Shown piece by piece: positions 1 through 7,650 of a stretch of 38,757 nucleotides of DNA (its first letter is position 1; every line of letters starts with the position of its first letter). The notes beneath the pieces were generated by a model. It worked only from the letters and a program-made list of their open reading frames with translations. It ran no database searches and was not told where the DNA came from. The stretch spans positions 1-38,757 of the forward strand of contig JAJSZT010000030.1 in assembly GCA_030272815.1 (NCBI GenBank), read 5' to 3'. The position numbers and the translations under genes were made by a program. The stretch comes from Deltaproteobacteria bacterium. Its GTDB lineage: Bacteria > Desulfobacterota > Desulfobacteria > Desulfobacterales > ETH-SRB1.

Positions 1-1348
1 GCTGACGTTTTTCATCGTTTGCAAGATAAACAGTCTGGGTTGGAAAAGCGAATTCGATTTCTTCTTTTTCGAACTCCCTCATAATTACAAGACATGTTTT
101 CTGTATCCATGCCTGGAAATCCCAATAGTTGGGAGGATGATACCATGCAACAACCATGATATTGACGCTGCAATCATCGAAGTTGTTGAAGAAGACCCTT
201 GGTGGAAAATCTTTGTTCATTCCTTCATGGTTGTCAAGTATATTTTCTATGATTTTTACTGCTTTTTCAACTTTATCTGGAGGCGTATCATAAGTTATAG
301 TGATATTTGTGAGCCATCTGATATAGGGCCTGCGTCCTATATTTTCAAGTGTTAAGTTCACAACTCTTTCATTTGGGATAGTGACCAGATGGCCTGTCAG
401 AGTCCTGATACTTGTGCTTCTAAATCCCACTGATTCAACAACACCATCATAGTTGTCAATAACTATGCGTTCTCCAACCTGAAAGGGCTTATCAAATAGA
501 ATTGTAAGTGTCCCAAAAAAGTTGGCAATAGATTCTTTGGCTGCCAGGGCTACTGCCAGACCACCTATTCCGAGGGAAGCAATGAGTGGGCCTAGTTTAA
601 GGCCTGTAAGGTTTTGAATAATTATCATAACACCAATAATTATGATAAATATCCTTAATGTTTTTCCTACAAGAGGAACAAGCATGTCGTCGATGGTGCT
701 TTCAGTGGAAGCAGTCCATTTCTTCAACTTTACATCAACGATTTGAACTAAACGGAAGGCGAGCCAGATAATTGCAAGTATCCCGCCTATATCGGCAATT
801 CTTTGCGCTACACTATGGACAAGATTGGTGCCATCTGGGGCTTTAAAATGAGCTAAAAGAGGAGATAGCGCTAAATAGATTCCATAAATCCAGATGACAA
901 GTGAAAGCGGTTTCTCAATTGCCTCAAGAAAAAGTTTGGTCCAGGACATGATATCTTCTTCCTGAGATATACTACGCTTCTTTTTCTGAATTATGAATTT
1001 AACGATACGTTCAATAAGGACTACAAGAAACAGCAAAAATAGACAAACCATCAGCTTTAGCCATGTTATGTCGGCAAAAGCCTTTGCATTTATCCATCCA
1101 CCAATATGTGACGAGGCCTTTTCTCCAAATTTTTCAATTCCCGTTCCTATTTTTTCTCCAGCTTTATCAATTTTTTTCCCTAGAACGGGAGTATCTGCGC
1201 TTTGTATTAAGAGTGAAGTTTGCTCCGTTTCTTTGGGCTCAGAATTTTGGTCTTTAGTCTGGGATAGAACTTGGGAAGGAAAGCTTAAAAAAATCGTGAT
1301 GGATAATACAAAAAAAACCTTAATAAAACGGCCAGTGATTATTTGCAT
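1..1348 (-). CDS. MscS-family mechanosensitive ion channel (3' end cut by window edge)
   Basis: The frame is open on the minus strand from the ATG at 1346-1348 to the window edge, about 449 codons, so the C-terminus is missing. The N-terminus looks like a signal peptide (hydrophobic run ending near SFPSQVLSQ). A linker of about 60 residues and several membrane segments follow. The pore-helix/beta-domain region is diagnostic of MscS: an Ala/Gly-rich stretch (GIGGLAVALAAKESIANFFG), then ILFDKPFQVGERI and TIPNERVVN, and near the edge the C-terminal motif FAFPTQTVYL. Such channels sit in the inner membrane and release solutes under hypo-osmotic shock. The N-terminal extension is longer than in a minimal MscS, so this is a larger YbdG/YnaI-like member. 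The family call is firm; the subfamily is not. Confidence 0.93.
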   Translation of the reverse strand, partial: MQIITGRFIKVFFVLSITIFLSFPSQVLSQTKDQNSEPKETEQTSLLIQSADTPVLGKKIDKAGEKIGTGIEKFGEKASSHIGGWINAKAFADITWLKLMVCLFLLFLVVLIERIVKFIIQKKKRSISQEEDIMSWTKLFLEAIEKPLSLVIWIYGIYLALSPLLAHFKAPDGTNLVHSVAQRIADIGGILAIIWLAFRLVQIVDVKLKKWTASTESTIDDMLVPLVGKTLRIFIIIIGVMIIIQNLTGLKLGPLIASLGIGGLAVALAAKESIANFFGTLTILFDKPFQVGERIVIDNYDGVVESVGFRSTSIRTLTGHLVTIPNERVVNLTLENIGRRPYIRWLTNITITYDTPPDKVEKAVKIIENILDNHEGMNKDFPPRVFFNNFDDCSVNIMVVAWYHPPNYWDFQAWIQKTCLVIMREFEKEEIEFAFPTQTVYLANDEKRQ

Positions 1349-1370
1349 TTTTTTTCGTTTTTTTGAATTT

Positions 1371-1416
1371 TGTTACGTTTTGTAAATTTTAAGATTATTC
1401 TTAATAAGAACGTAAC
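1371..1416. promoter_or_regulatory. Nested palindrome upstream of the mscS-like gene
   Basis: Perfect arms GTTACGTT (1371-1378) and AACGTAAC (1409-1416) enclose a second palindrome, TTAAGATTATTCTTAA (1389-1404). It lies 23 bp upstream of the channel start and just beyond the end of the upstream minus-strand gene. It could be a terminator of that gene or an operator of the channel; no U-run supports a classical terminator. Confidence 0.35.
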
Positions 1417-1455
1417 GTTATTGGCCTATTACTTTTAAAGTATAATATATCGATT

Positions 1456-1843
1456 TTATAAAATGCAACATATTTTAATTCCAGGGCATTCTTTTGCTGC
1501 TTCTTCTATGTTATTTTTAAAATAATCCCGGAAAGGAAATATTCTGCACTGTCTATGCCTAACCTCATAGATTGAACAATCCTTATTTTTATCATCAAAA
1601 AATACACATTGATAATTGCCTCTTATTTTGAGTTCTTTAAGAGAATATCTATAGTGAATTTTTGTTAAATAATATTTGATAAAATATTCAGAAGATAAAT
1701 CCAGAAAGTCGGCAATTTTTTCTAATTTCTTCTTTATTAACCCAGATGTTGCCTGGTTCACCGGTACAGCAGTAGCCAGGGCAGTTCTTGCAGGCTCTGG
1801 GATCAAAACCAAAATCAAATCCTTTCTCTTTTAAAATATCCAT
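1456..1843 (-). pseudogene. YkgJ-family cysteine-cluster protein, frameshifted
   Basis: Two minus-strand frames together encode a typical YkgJ/UPF0153 zinc/iron-chelating cysteine-cluster protein. From the ATG at 1841-1843 the first frame gives a short leader and the cluster CKNCPGYCC, then WVNKEEI. After that only the other frame continues with family-like sequence (KIADFLDLSSEYFIKYYL, then CVFFDDKNKDCSIYEVRHRQCRIFPF). The switch falls at an A6 run on the coding strand (plus 1716-1721); removing one A restores one continuous protein of about 128 residues. The cluster half and the second cysteine half are each well conserved, so the break is recent or a homopolymer sequencing error. Function in this family is poorly defined; metal binding is inferred from the cysteines. 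Confidence 0.8.
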
Positions 1844-2035
1844 TTTTCGAGGTGGTTTTTTTTATCACTTTTTCTCTTTAACATTGCATACTTCCAAGTT
1901 TATAGATTATATAATCCTAACTTTTCAGTATGTCCACTAAAATGGTGGAAAAGCGATAAATTTGATTTCTGTAAATATTTGACTTTTTTTATTTTTAACA
2001 TAAAATAATTATTAGTAGGCAACATTACACCCTAA
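1844..2035. other. Gene-free AT-rich spacer
   Basis: No coding signal, RNA gene or clear repeat is visible. It separates a minus-strand gene from a plus-strand gene remnant and so should hold promoters, but no convincing -35/-10 pair stands out. Confidence 0.5.
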
Positions 2036-2266
2036 TTGAGCGTAAACAAAATGAAAAAACATTGTATGATCTTAAAATCAAACTACATTTTTAGCTTTAT
2101 TGGGAATTTTATATCAGTTCTATCAGTGAACTATAATTTTTCTTTTAGATTTTCATTACCATCAACTCTAAGCGCTCTGCTTAAGGGGCTCAATGAAGCT
2201 GGTGTAGAATTTGTTCTTGTCGGTGGGGTGGCTGCTGTAGCTCAAGGAGCCCCAGTTACCACATGA
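2036..2266 (+). pseudogene. Remnant of a nucleotidyltransferase-fold protein
   Basis: The last third of this 76-codon frame (from about 2150) reads LPSTLSALLKGLNEAGVEFV followed by LVGGVAAVAQGAPVTT and a stop. This is the start of the MNT-type nucleotidyltransferase family, in which the helix LL.AL...GVEFVLVGG is followed by a DLD metal-binding motif. Here the frame ends just before the acidic motif, so no catalytic centre remains. The first 35-40 residues look non-homologous and the frame opens with TTG. I read it as a truncated leftover of an antitoxin/AbiE-like or stand-alone nucleotidyltransferase gene, probably not functional. Confidence 0.6.
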
Positions 2267-2284
2267 ACGAAGAAAGCGAAAAAA

Positions 2285-3379
2285 ATGATTGATAAATTAA
2301 TAAACATTCCCATTAAGATAGATGCACTAAAAAAATATTTGGAAGAACGTTTTAGCGAAAAGATAGAAATTCTTGGGGTCAAAAAGCTTGGAAGCTTTAC
2401 TGATACAATAAAAAAGTTAGGCTATGGAGATACATTTCTGGTTACATTTCGCAAAGAAGGTAAAGACCGCTCGGTCGTATTTTCTACAATGCGAAAAGAT
2501 AAATACGGCCACCAGTATTTGTGGGACAGAGCTAACGTTTTGATGTTTCAGTATGATGCCGGCCAACGCCTTCCTAAACACGCCCATCCCCTGGATGTTG
2601 GATATTTCAACCCTGAAGGGACAGCTCATTCTGTTCGAAATGCAAACATCTTTTTTTTACTCACGGAAAAAGTCGAAGGAACTGATTACTTTTTAGATTT
2701 AAAGCGCCTTAAAAATGAGACCCTAACCGATCTTGATATAGAAAGGGTAAAAGCGCTTGGCGAGTATCTGGCTGAAATTCACAGCGAAAAAAAAGATGGA
2801 CCGGATCTTTATACAAGAAAAGTTAGAGAGCTTCTTGGGCATGGTGAATGCATAATGGGAATTGTTGATGGATACCCGGAAAATTATGAATTTTTCTCAG
2901 ATGCTGCTTTTTGTGATATTGAAAAGCGTTGCGTTGAATGGCGCTGGAAGCTAAAACAATATACCCACCGCCTGTGCCGTGAACACGGTGATTTTCATCC
3001 GTGGAATATCAAATTTAGAGAAGGAACCGATTTTTCAACATTTGATCGAAGCAGGGGAGAATACGGGGAGGCTGCTGATGATGTTTCCACATTGAGTATC
3101 AATTATCTGCTCTATTCTCTCCTGAAGTACGGCAAATTAGATGGTGAATATAAAAAACTGCACGATATTTTTATAGAAACCTATCTGGAAAAGACAAAAG
3201 ATCAGGAAATTTTTAAAGTTATTCAACCTTTTTATGCTTTCAGATGTCTTGTAATAGCTTCTCCTGAATGGTATCCAAACCATCCTGCAGATGTACGCAA
3301 AAAGCTTTTTAACTTCACAAGAAATATTTTGGCAACAGATACAGTGAATATGGATGAAATCAACAAATATCTCAAATAA
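2285..3379 (+). CDS. Phosphotransferase of the APH / protein-kinase-like fold
   Basis: A 364-residue protein with a Brenner-type catalytic loop HGDFHPWN at residues 234-241 (catalytic Asp236) and a downstream metal-binding segment FDRSRGEYGEAADD at 253-266 in place of the usual DFG/D.D. These mark the aminoglycoside-phosphotransferase/choline-kinase superfamily. The N-lobe is divergent, and the substrate cannot be read from sequence; chromosomal members of this group are usually not resistance enzymes. The gene overlaps by 26 bp the following APS-kinase-like gene in another frame, so the two are translationally linked and may act on successive steps of one small-molecule or glycan pathway (inference). 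The start is the ATG just after the nucleotidyltransferase remnant; its ribosome site is weak. Confidence 0.8.
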   Translation: MIDKLINIPIKIDALKKYLEERFSEKIEILGVKKLGSFTDTIKKLGYGDTFLVTFRKEGKDRSVVFSTMRKDKYGHQYLWDRANVLMFQYDAGQRLPKHAHPLDVGYFNPEGTAHSVRNANIFFLLTEKVEGTDYFLDLKRLKNETLTDLDIERVKALGEYLAEIHSEKKDGPDLYTRKVRELLGHGECIMGIVDGYPENYEFFSDAAFCDIEKRCVEWRWKLKQYTHRLCREHGDFHPWNIKFREGTDFSTFDRSRGEYGEAADDVSTLSINYLLYSLLKYGKLDGEYKKLHDIFIETYLEKTKDQEIFKVIQPFYAFRCLVIASPEWYPNHPADVRKKLFNFTRNILATDTVNMDEINKYLK

Positions 3380-3944
3380 AGGCTGGGCTGTGTGGTTTAC
3401 AGGGCTTCCCGGTTCAGGCAAAAGTAAAATATCAAAGCTTGTATATGATATGCTGGCTGATGAAGGAATAACCTGTAAACGAATTGAGCTTGATGCAATA
3501 CGAAAAAAATATGTTAATAAACCAGAATATACTGATAGCGAACGTGCTTTTGTCTATAAAAAACTGGTTGATCTTGCGGCAGAAAATGTGCAAAATGGGA
3601 TTAATGTCATAATAGATGCCACCGCTCATAAACAATTATACCGTGATAATGCCAGAAAAAAAATCAAGCGTTTTGCGGAGATAATGATAAAATGCCCTCT
3701 TTCAGTATGTATAGAACGGGAATCTAAACGCAAAAATGGTCATATTGTTTCGCAAATGTACCTTCGGGCTTTGGAAAGAAAGCAAAAGGGCTCAAAGTTT
3801 GAAGATTTGGGCAAGGTGATAGGGGTTGACATTCCGTACGAAGAAAACCCTCTTGCAGAAGTGATTATTGACAACAGCAAAAATACAGCGGCACAAAATG
3901 CCATGGCTGTAAAAAAAGCCTTAACAAAATATCTTAAACTGTAA
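3354..3944 (+). CDS. Adenylyl-sulfate kinase-like (CysC-like) P-loop kinase
   Basis: A 196-residue P-loop kinase opening with GWAVWFTGLPGSGKS (Walker A at residues 17-24), nearly identical to the start of APS kinases. A LDAIRKKY segment and DSERAFVYKKLVDLAAENVQ follow, then a strand VIIDATA and the CPLSVCIERESKR segment that corresponds to the CysC lid region. The middle diverges from true CysC: the usual DGDN.R and FISP.R motifs are altered to LDAIR and DATAHKQLYRD. It may therefore phosphorylate something other than adenylyl-sulfate. It starts inside the end of the upstream phosphotransferase gene, so co-translation is likely. No sulfate-assimilation genes are nearby, which also argues against a standard CysC role. 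Confidence 0.75.
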   Translation: MKSTNISNKGWAVWFTGLPGSGKSKISKLVYDMLADEGITCKRIELDAIRKKYVNKPEYTDSERAFVYKKLVDLAAENVQNGINVIIDATAHKQLYRDNARKKIKRFAEIMIKCPLSVCIERESKRKNGHIVSQMYLRALERKQKGSKFEDLGKVIGVDIPYEENPLAEVIIDNSKNTAAQNAMAVKKALTKYLKL

Positions 3945-3963
3945 GTCATGGGTTCAGGGGTTA

Positions 3964-4050
3964 TCGGTTTACAGTTAACAGTTTTATGTTTTGATCAACC
4001 GTGAACTGTGAACCGACAACCGTGAACTGTGAACCGACAACCGTGAACTG
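3964..4050. repeat. Tandem/inverted AACCGTGAAC repeat
   Basis: A 21-bp unit (CAACCGTGAACTGTGAACCG plus A) occurs about 2.6 times in tandem at 3996-4050. An inversely oriented, degenerate copy (CGGTTTACAGTTAACAGTTT) precedes it at 3964-3983, so the transcript can fold into alternative hairpins. The same AACCGT/ACGGTT words recur at 8457-8492 and near 13677. It is a dispersed genomic repeat and not a CRISPR: the units abut with no spacers. Confidence 0.75.
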
Positions 4051-4083
4051 CTACTATTAAACAAGTTTTTTAAGGAGTAAAAA

Positions 4084-4329
4084 ATGCCTATATATGAATT
4101 TAAGTGTCTAAAATGCCAGGCCTATTTTGAGATGCTTATTATGAATAAAGATGAGGAAGTTGAACTTAAATGTCCCGAATGTAAATCAGAGAATTTTGAA
4201 CGAATCATCAGCTCTACTAATTTTGCAATGGGAGACAGCTCTGATTCCAGCAATAAACCCAGCGCCACAACAAGGACTTGCTCGAGCGGCTCATGTACTA
4301 CTTATGAAATACCCGGCCACTCCAGATAA
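4084..4329 (+). CDS. FmdB-family zinc-ribbon protein
   Basis: An 81-residue protein starting MPIYEFKC with a zinc ribbon formed by CLKC at residues 8-11 and CPEC at about residues 31-34, the hallmark of the FmdB regulatory/zinc-ribbon family. The C-terminal tail is low-complexity Ser/Thr-rich with two further cysteines (TCSSGSC). A strong ribosome site AAGGAG lies at 4073-4078. Members are small putative regulatory or accessory proteins of unproven function; the name comes from an amidase/formamidase regulator. It stands alone between a repeat and the Fur-box promoter. Confidence 0.9.
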   Translation: MPIYEFKCLKCQAYFEMLIMNKDEEVELKCPECKSENFERIISSTNFAMGDSSDSSNKPSATTRTCSSGSCTTYEIPGHSR

Positions 4330-4375
4330 GATTATCTTCTTCACGCAAAAGCACTTTTCCTTTTAACAAGCCTTA

Positions 4376-4404
4376 TTGACAACCACTTAATCCAGCATTA
4401 TTGT
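4376..4404 (+). promoter_or_regulatory. Sigma70-type promoter of the feo operon
   Basis: A perfect -35 TTGACA (4376-4381) is followed after 17 bp by TATTGT (4399-4404). It lies about 30 bp upstream of the fur-feoA start and touches the Fur-box palindrome, as expected for a repressible promoter. Confidence 0.65.
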
Positions 4405-4420
4405 TGAAAATCATTCTCAA
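4404..4420. promoter_or_regulatory. Fur box
   Basis: TTGAAAATCATTCTCAA is a near-perfect 17-bp inverted repeat: arms TTGA.AAT and ATT.TCAA around a central base, with one imperfect pair. It matches the core of Fur boxes (GATAATGAT / ATCATTATC type). It starts at the last base of the -10 element and ends 12 bp before the start codon of a Fur-domain protein, so the regulator probably represses its own operon when iron is replete. Confidence 0.75.
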
Positions 4421-4432
4421 TAAGGAATTAAC

Positions 4433-5110
4433 ATGAAGCAAGTTCACAACCAGGAAAAGGAACAATTCAAAAAGCTTTTTAAGCAAGAAAATATTTCTGA
4501 TTTTGAAGATAGATTCAAGGTACTTGAAGTCTTTCTTCAAACCGAACATCACCTTACCGTGAATGAAATAATTCAGCTTCTTAAAGAAAACGGATATGAA
4601 TTAGACCCCGACTTTGTCAGGGAAACGCTTAAACTTATATGCCGCTTCGGTTTTGCCCAAAAAACCAGATTTAATAGCGGACCTGTACGGTATGAGCACA
4701 GGCATCTCTGCCAGCATCACGATCATATGATCTGTACAAAATGCAAAAAAATTATTGAGTTCCAAAACGAAAAGATTGAAAATTTACAAACACAAGTGTC
4801 CCGTGCTTATGGTTTCCACATGCTCCAGCATAAGCTGGAAATCTATGGTATTTGTTCAGAATGTCTTAAAGACCATTTAAAACTTATGCCCCTTGTAATG
4901 GCAAAGCAGAGTGAACGACTCATAATCAAAGATTTTACCGGCGGATCAACTGCACGCATGCGTTTATTAAGCATGGGGCTGAGAATTGGAGACGAGATTG
5001 ATGTCATTACCAACAGCGGACTCGGACAGATGGTTATAGCTTTAGATTGCAACCGTTACGCTATCGGACACGGACTGGCGCAGAAAATAATTGTTCAGAC
5101 GATTAGCTAG
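4433..5110 (+). CDS. Fur-family iron regulator fused to a FeoA domain
   Basis: 225 residues in two parts. Residues 1-150 are a Fur-type repressor: winged-helix region, then HLCQHHDHMICTKC (His91, His95, His96, His98, Cys101, Cys104) and a second CSEC pair (Cys141, Cys144), the usual Fur zinc/iron ligands. Residues about 152-225 are a FeoA/SH3-like domain (MAKQSERLIIKDFTGGSTAR, RLLSMGLRIGDEIDV). FeoA domains contact the FeoB ferrous-iron transporter, so the fusion could link iron sensing or transporter state to transcription (inference). It leads the feoA-feoB operon behind a Fur box, and a ribosome site AAGGAA sits just ahead of the ATG at 4433. Its stop codon begins a palindromic element. 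Confidence 0.92.
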   Translation: MKQVHNQEKEQFKKLFKQENISDFEDRFKVLEVFLQTEHHLTVNEIIQLLKENGYELDPDFVRETLKLICRFGFAQKTRFNSGPVRYEHRHLCQHHDHMICTKCKKIIEFQNEKIENLQTQVSRAYGFHMLQHKLEIYGICSECLKDHLKLMPLVMAKQSERLIIKDFTGGSTARMRLLSMGLRIGDEIDVITNSGLGQMVIALDCNRYAIGHGLAQKIIVQTIS

Positions 5111-5252
5111 TGCCCGAACGAAAAATAGAAAATTTTTTCAAGTTCAAGGAAGGCGCAAATTTTAACCGCAGGAATACATGGAGTATTTTGAGGATTAAAA
5201 TTTAAGCCTGACGCAGAAATTGGGAAAATTAGCAGTTTTCGTTCAGGCACTA
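5108..5252. repeat. Palindromic element B (about 145 bp) inside the feo operon
   Basis: The ends TAGTGCCCGAACGAAAA (5108-5124) and TTTTCGTTCAGGCACTA (5236-5252) are inverted repeats with one mismatch. Inside, a stem with arms AAATTTTAACC (5157-5167) and GGATTAAAATTT (5192-5203) encloses a CCGCAGG...GAGG core (from 5166) that is shared with the element at 7651-7798. It fills the gap between fur-feoA and feoA and starts at the fur-feoA stop codon. It could act as a processing hairpin or attenuator between the regulator and transporter genes. I see no target-site duplication. Confidence 0.8.
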
Positions 5253-5273
5253 TCTAATTATGGGGTTTTTATA

Positions 5274-5498
5274 ATGTTATTAAGCAAAATGAAAGAGGGG
5301 CAAATTGGAATAATTGTCCGTGTGGGAGGGAATGGAGCCTTGCGCAGAAGGGTGCTTGAGATGGGACTAACCAAGGGGACAGAAATTTACGTAGAAAAAT
5401 ATGCGCCTTTGAAAGATCCGCTTGAACTGATTATAAAGGGGTATCATATATCCCTTCGAGTTGAAGAAGCTGCAAATATAACTGTCGATAAATTATAG
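5274..5498 (+). CDS. feoA: FeoA-family ferrous iron transport protein
   Basis: A 74-residue SH3-like FeoA protein: MLLSKMKEGQIGIIVRVGGN, RRRVLEMGLTKGTEIYV, and a C-terminal YHISLRVEEAANITV, matching the usual length and motifs. FeoA is a cytoplasmic partner of FeoB. I chose the ATG at 5274, because the upstream codons of the same frame (from 5220) run through the palindromic element and are not FeoA-like. It is 9 bp ahead of feoB and is the second FeoA domain of the operon, after the one fused to Fur. Confidence 0.93.
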   Translation: MLLSKMKEGQIGIIVRVGGNGALRRRVLEMGLTKGTEIYVEKYAPLKDPLELIIKGYHISLRVEEAANITVDKL

Positions 5499-5507
5499 AG
5501 ACCTTTG

Positions 5508-7649
5508 ATGCATAAAAAAAATATTACAATAGCCCTTGCAGGAAACCCAAATTCAGGCAAAACAACAATATTCAATAACATTACCGGAACAAGACAAAAG
5601 GTAGGGAACTGGCCGGGTGTTACTGTTGAAAAGAAAGAAGGTTCTGTAAGTAAATACGGGCATGATCTTAAAATTATCGATCTTCCCGGAACTTACAGTT
5701 TAACCCCTTTTTCCATAGAAGAAATTGTTGCACGGGATTTTGTTATTGAAGAGTCCCCGGATGTTGTTATCGATATAATTGACGCATCCAACCTTGAGCG
5801 CAGCCTTTACCTGGCTACGCAGTTAAGAGAACTTGACTGCAAGGTCTTATTTGCTCTGAATATGGCCGACGTTGCAACTTCACGAGGAACCAAAATTGAT
5901 GCCAATAAGCTGTCTGAGCTTCTAGATGTCCCGGTAGTCTTCACAATAGGAAACAAAAATACAGGCATTGACAGCTTGCTGAAAGCGGCCATAAAATTGG
6001 CCGAGTCAAAATCAAAGATCTCCCAAAAACGCAAGGTCAAATACAGCAACGATATTGAAAATTCCATCTCAAAACTTCAAAGCTTCATCGAAGAACGCAT
6101 AGAACAAAATCTTCCTTATAATATAAGATGGACGACTATAAAGCTTCTCGAAAATGACAAAATCGTTAGAGAACACATTCGTCAAAAAACCGGAAATAAA
6201 AGCCTGGAAATTTTTCGGGAAGTCGGGACGCATCGCAAGCATCTTTTGGACCGTTTTGATGAGGATCCTGAAATAGTAATGACAGATGAGCGATATGGAT
6301 TTATCGCCGGAATCATAAAGGAGGTTGTAACAAAATCAACAAAACGGCGCGTAGACACTTCAAGGAACGTTGACCTCGTCCTTACGAACAGATTTGTCGG
6401 GTTCCCTATCTTTATACTCTTTATATGGATTATGTTCCAGACGACTTTTGCTGTTGGATCCTATCCAATGGAATGGATAGATAGCGGAGTCAACTGGTTG
6501 GCAGCAATATTAGAACCCTCTCTTCCTGATAGTCTTTTTAAAGATCTTCTATTAAACGGAATAATAGCAGGTGTTGGAAGCGTTATAATTTTTCTTCCAA
6601 ATATTCTGATACTTTTCTTATTTATCGCAATTTTTGAAGATACAGGCTATATGGCAAGAGCGGCCTTTCTAATGGATAAGATAATGCATCTTATAGGGCT
6701 GCACGGCAAATCCTTTATACCAATGCTCATGGGATTCGGCTGTAGTGTCCCTGCAATCATGGCAACCCGCACTCTTGAGAGCAATAAAGACAGAATCCTT
6801 ACTATACTAATAACTCCATTTATGTCTTGTTCAGCCAAACTGCCAATATATATTTTGCTTGCCGGCACCTTTTTCAGTGCCAAAGCAGGAACTGTAATAT
6901 TTTTAATTTATATTACCGGCATTATTCTCTCAATTATAACCGGACGCTTATTCCGTTCTACACTATTTAAAGGCGCTGACGCTCCATTTGTGATGGAGCT
7001 GCCCCCATACAGGGTTCCAATGATAAAAAGCCTTATTATCCATATGTGGGATAGGAGCAAGATGTTCCTGAAAAAAATGGGGGGTATTATTCTTGTTGGC
7101 TCGGTTATTGTGTGGATGCTCACGGCTTTTCCACGCCACATAAACTATTCAATGGATTATAATGAAGAAATAAATAATATCAATGCGTCTTTTACGGAAA
7201 AACAAAAAAAAGCAGCAATTACAAAACTTAAACTGGCTGAAAAAGCCGAAAAGACTGAAAAATCTTTCATGGGCCGCATTGGAAAAACCATAGCCCCTGT
7301 ATTTGCTCCCATTGGCATAGACTGGCGTGGCAGTGTGGCGCTTCTTACCGGTTTTGTTGCAAAAGAAATCGTAGTAAGCACATTCGGAATACTCTATGCT
7401 GCCGAAGAAACAGATGAACCGGATGCTCTCAAAAACGCACTTTTATCTTCTGAAATGACGTCTCTTTCCGCACTTTCATTAATGATCTTTGTATTGTTAT
7501 ATCTTCCTTGTGTCGCAACAATAGCAACAATACGCCGGGAAACCGGTTCCCTGAAATGGACTTTGTTCAGCATAGTCTATAGTACTTCTATAGCCTGGGC
7601 GGCAGCCTTTTGTATCTATCAGGGTGGAAAGATTTTAGGTTTAACCTAA
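5508..7649 (+). CDS. feoB: Ferrous iron transporter FeoB
   Basis: About 713 residues. The cytoplasmic N-terminal G domain has G1 GNPNSGKT (residues 12-19), G3 DLPGTYSL and G4 NMAD. A helical GDI-like segment follows, then a C-terminal membrane domain with multiple helices and the gate signatures GFGCSVPAIMATRTL and the second gate region around APIGIDWRGSVALLTGFVAKE. FeoB imports Fe(II) across the inner membrane, driven or gated by nucleotide hydrolysis. The better start is the ATG at 5508; a TTG sits one codon earlier. The gene ends one base before palindromic element C. Controlled with fur-feoA and feoA from the Fur-box promoter by position. Confidence 0.97.
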   Translation: MHKKNITIALAGNPNSGKTTIFNNITGTRQKVGNWPGVTVEKKEGSVSKYGHDLKIIDLPGTYSLTPFSIEEIVARDFVIEESPDVVIDIIDASNLERSLYLATQLRELDCKVLFALNMADVATSRGTKIDANKLSELLDVPVVFTIGNKNTGIDSLLKAAIKLAESKSKISQKRKVKYSNDIENSISKLQSFIEERIEQNLPYNIRWTTIKLLENDKIVREHIRQKTGNKSLEIFREVGTHRKHLLDRFDEDPEIVMTDERYGFIAGIIKEVVTKSTKRRVDTSRNVDLVLTNRFVGFPIFILFIWIMFQTTFAVGSYPMEWIDSGVNWLAAILEPSLPDSLFKDLLLNGIIAGVGSVIIFLPNILILFLFIAIFEDTGYMARAAFLMDKIMHLIGLHGKSFIPMLMGFGCSVPAIMATRTLESNKDRILTILITPFMSCSAKLPIYILLAGTFFSAKAGTVIFLIYITGIILSIITGRLFRSTLFKGADAPFVMELPPYRVPMIKSLIIHMWDRSKMFLKKMGGIILVGSVIVWMLTAFPRHINYSMDYNEEINNINASFTEKQKKAAITKLKLAEKAEKTEKSFMGRIGKTIAPVFAPIGIDWRGSVALLTGFVAKEIVVSTFGILYAAEETDEPDALKNALLSSEMTSLSALSLMIFVLLYLPCVATIATIRRETGSLKWTLFSIVYSTSIAWAAAFCIYQGGKILGLT

Positions 7650-7650
7650 G

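Noticed and set aside
993-1385. 130-codon plus-strand open frame
   Set aside because: It lies antisense to the well-supported MscS-family gene and has no protein-like conservation.
1456-1843. Programmed frameshifting in the YkgJ-like gene
   Set aside because: The A6 run alone is not a known efficient slippery site here, no stimulatory structure is evident, and recoding is not known for this family; an indel is simpler.
2285-3379. Antibiotic-resistance aminoglycoside phosphotransferase
   Set aside because: Only the general kinase-fold motifs are present, no resistance subfamily features are recognisable, and the context is not a resistance region.
3996-4050. Tandem 21-bp repeat that could be taken for a CRISPR array
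   Set aside because: The units abut directly with no spacers, there are fewer than three of them, and no cas genes are present.
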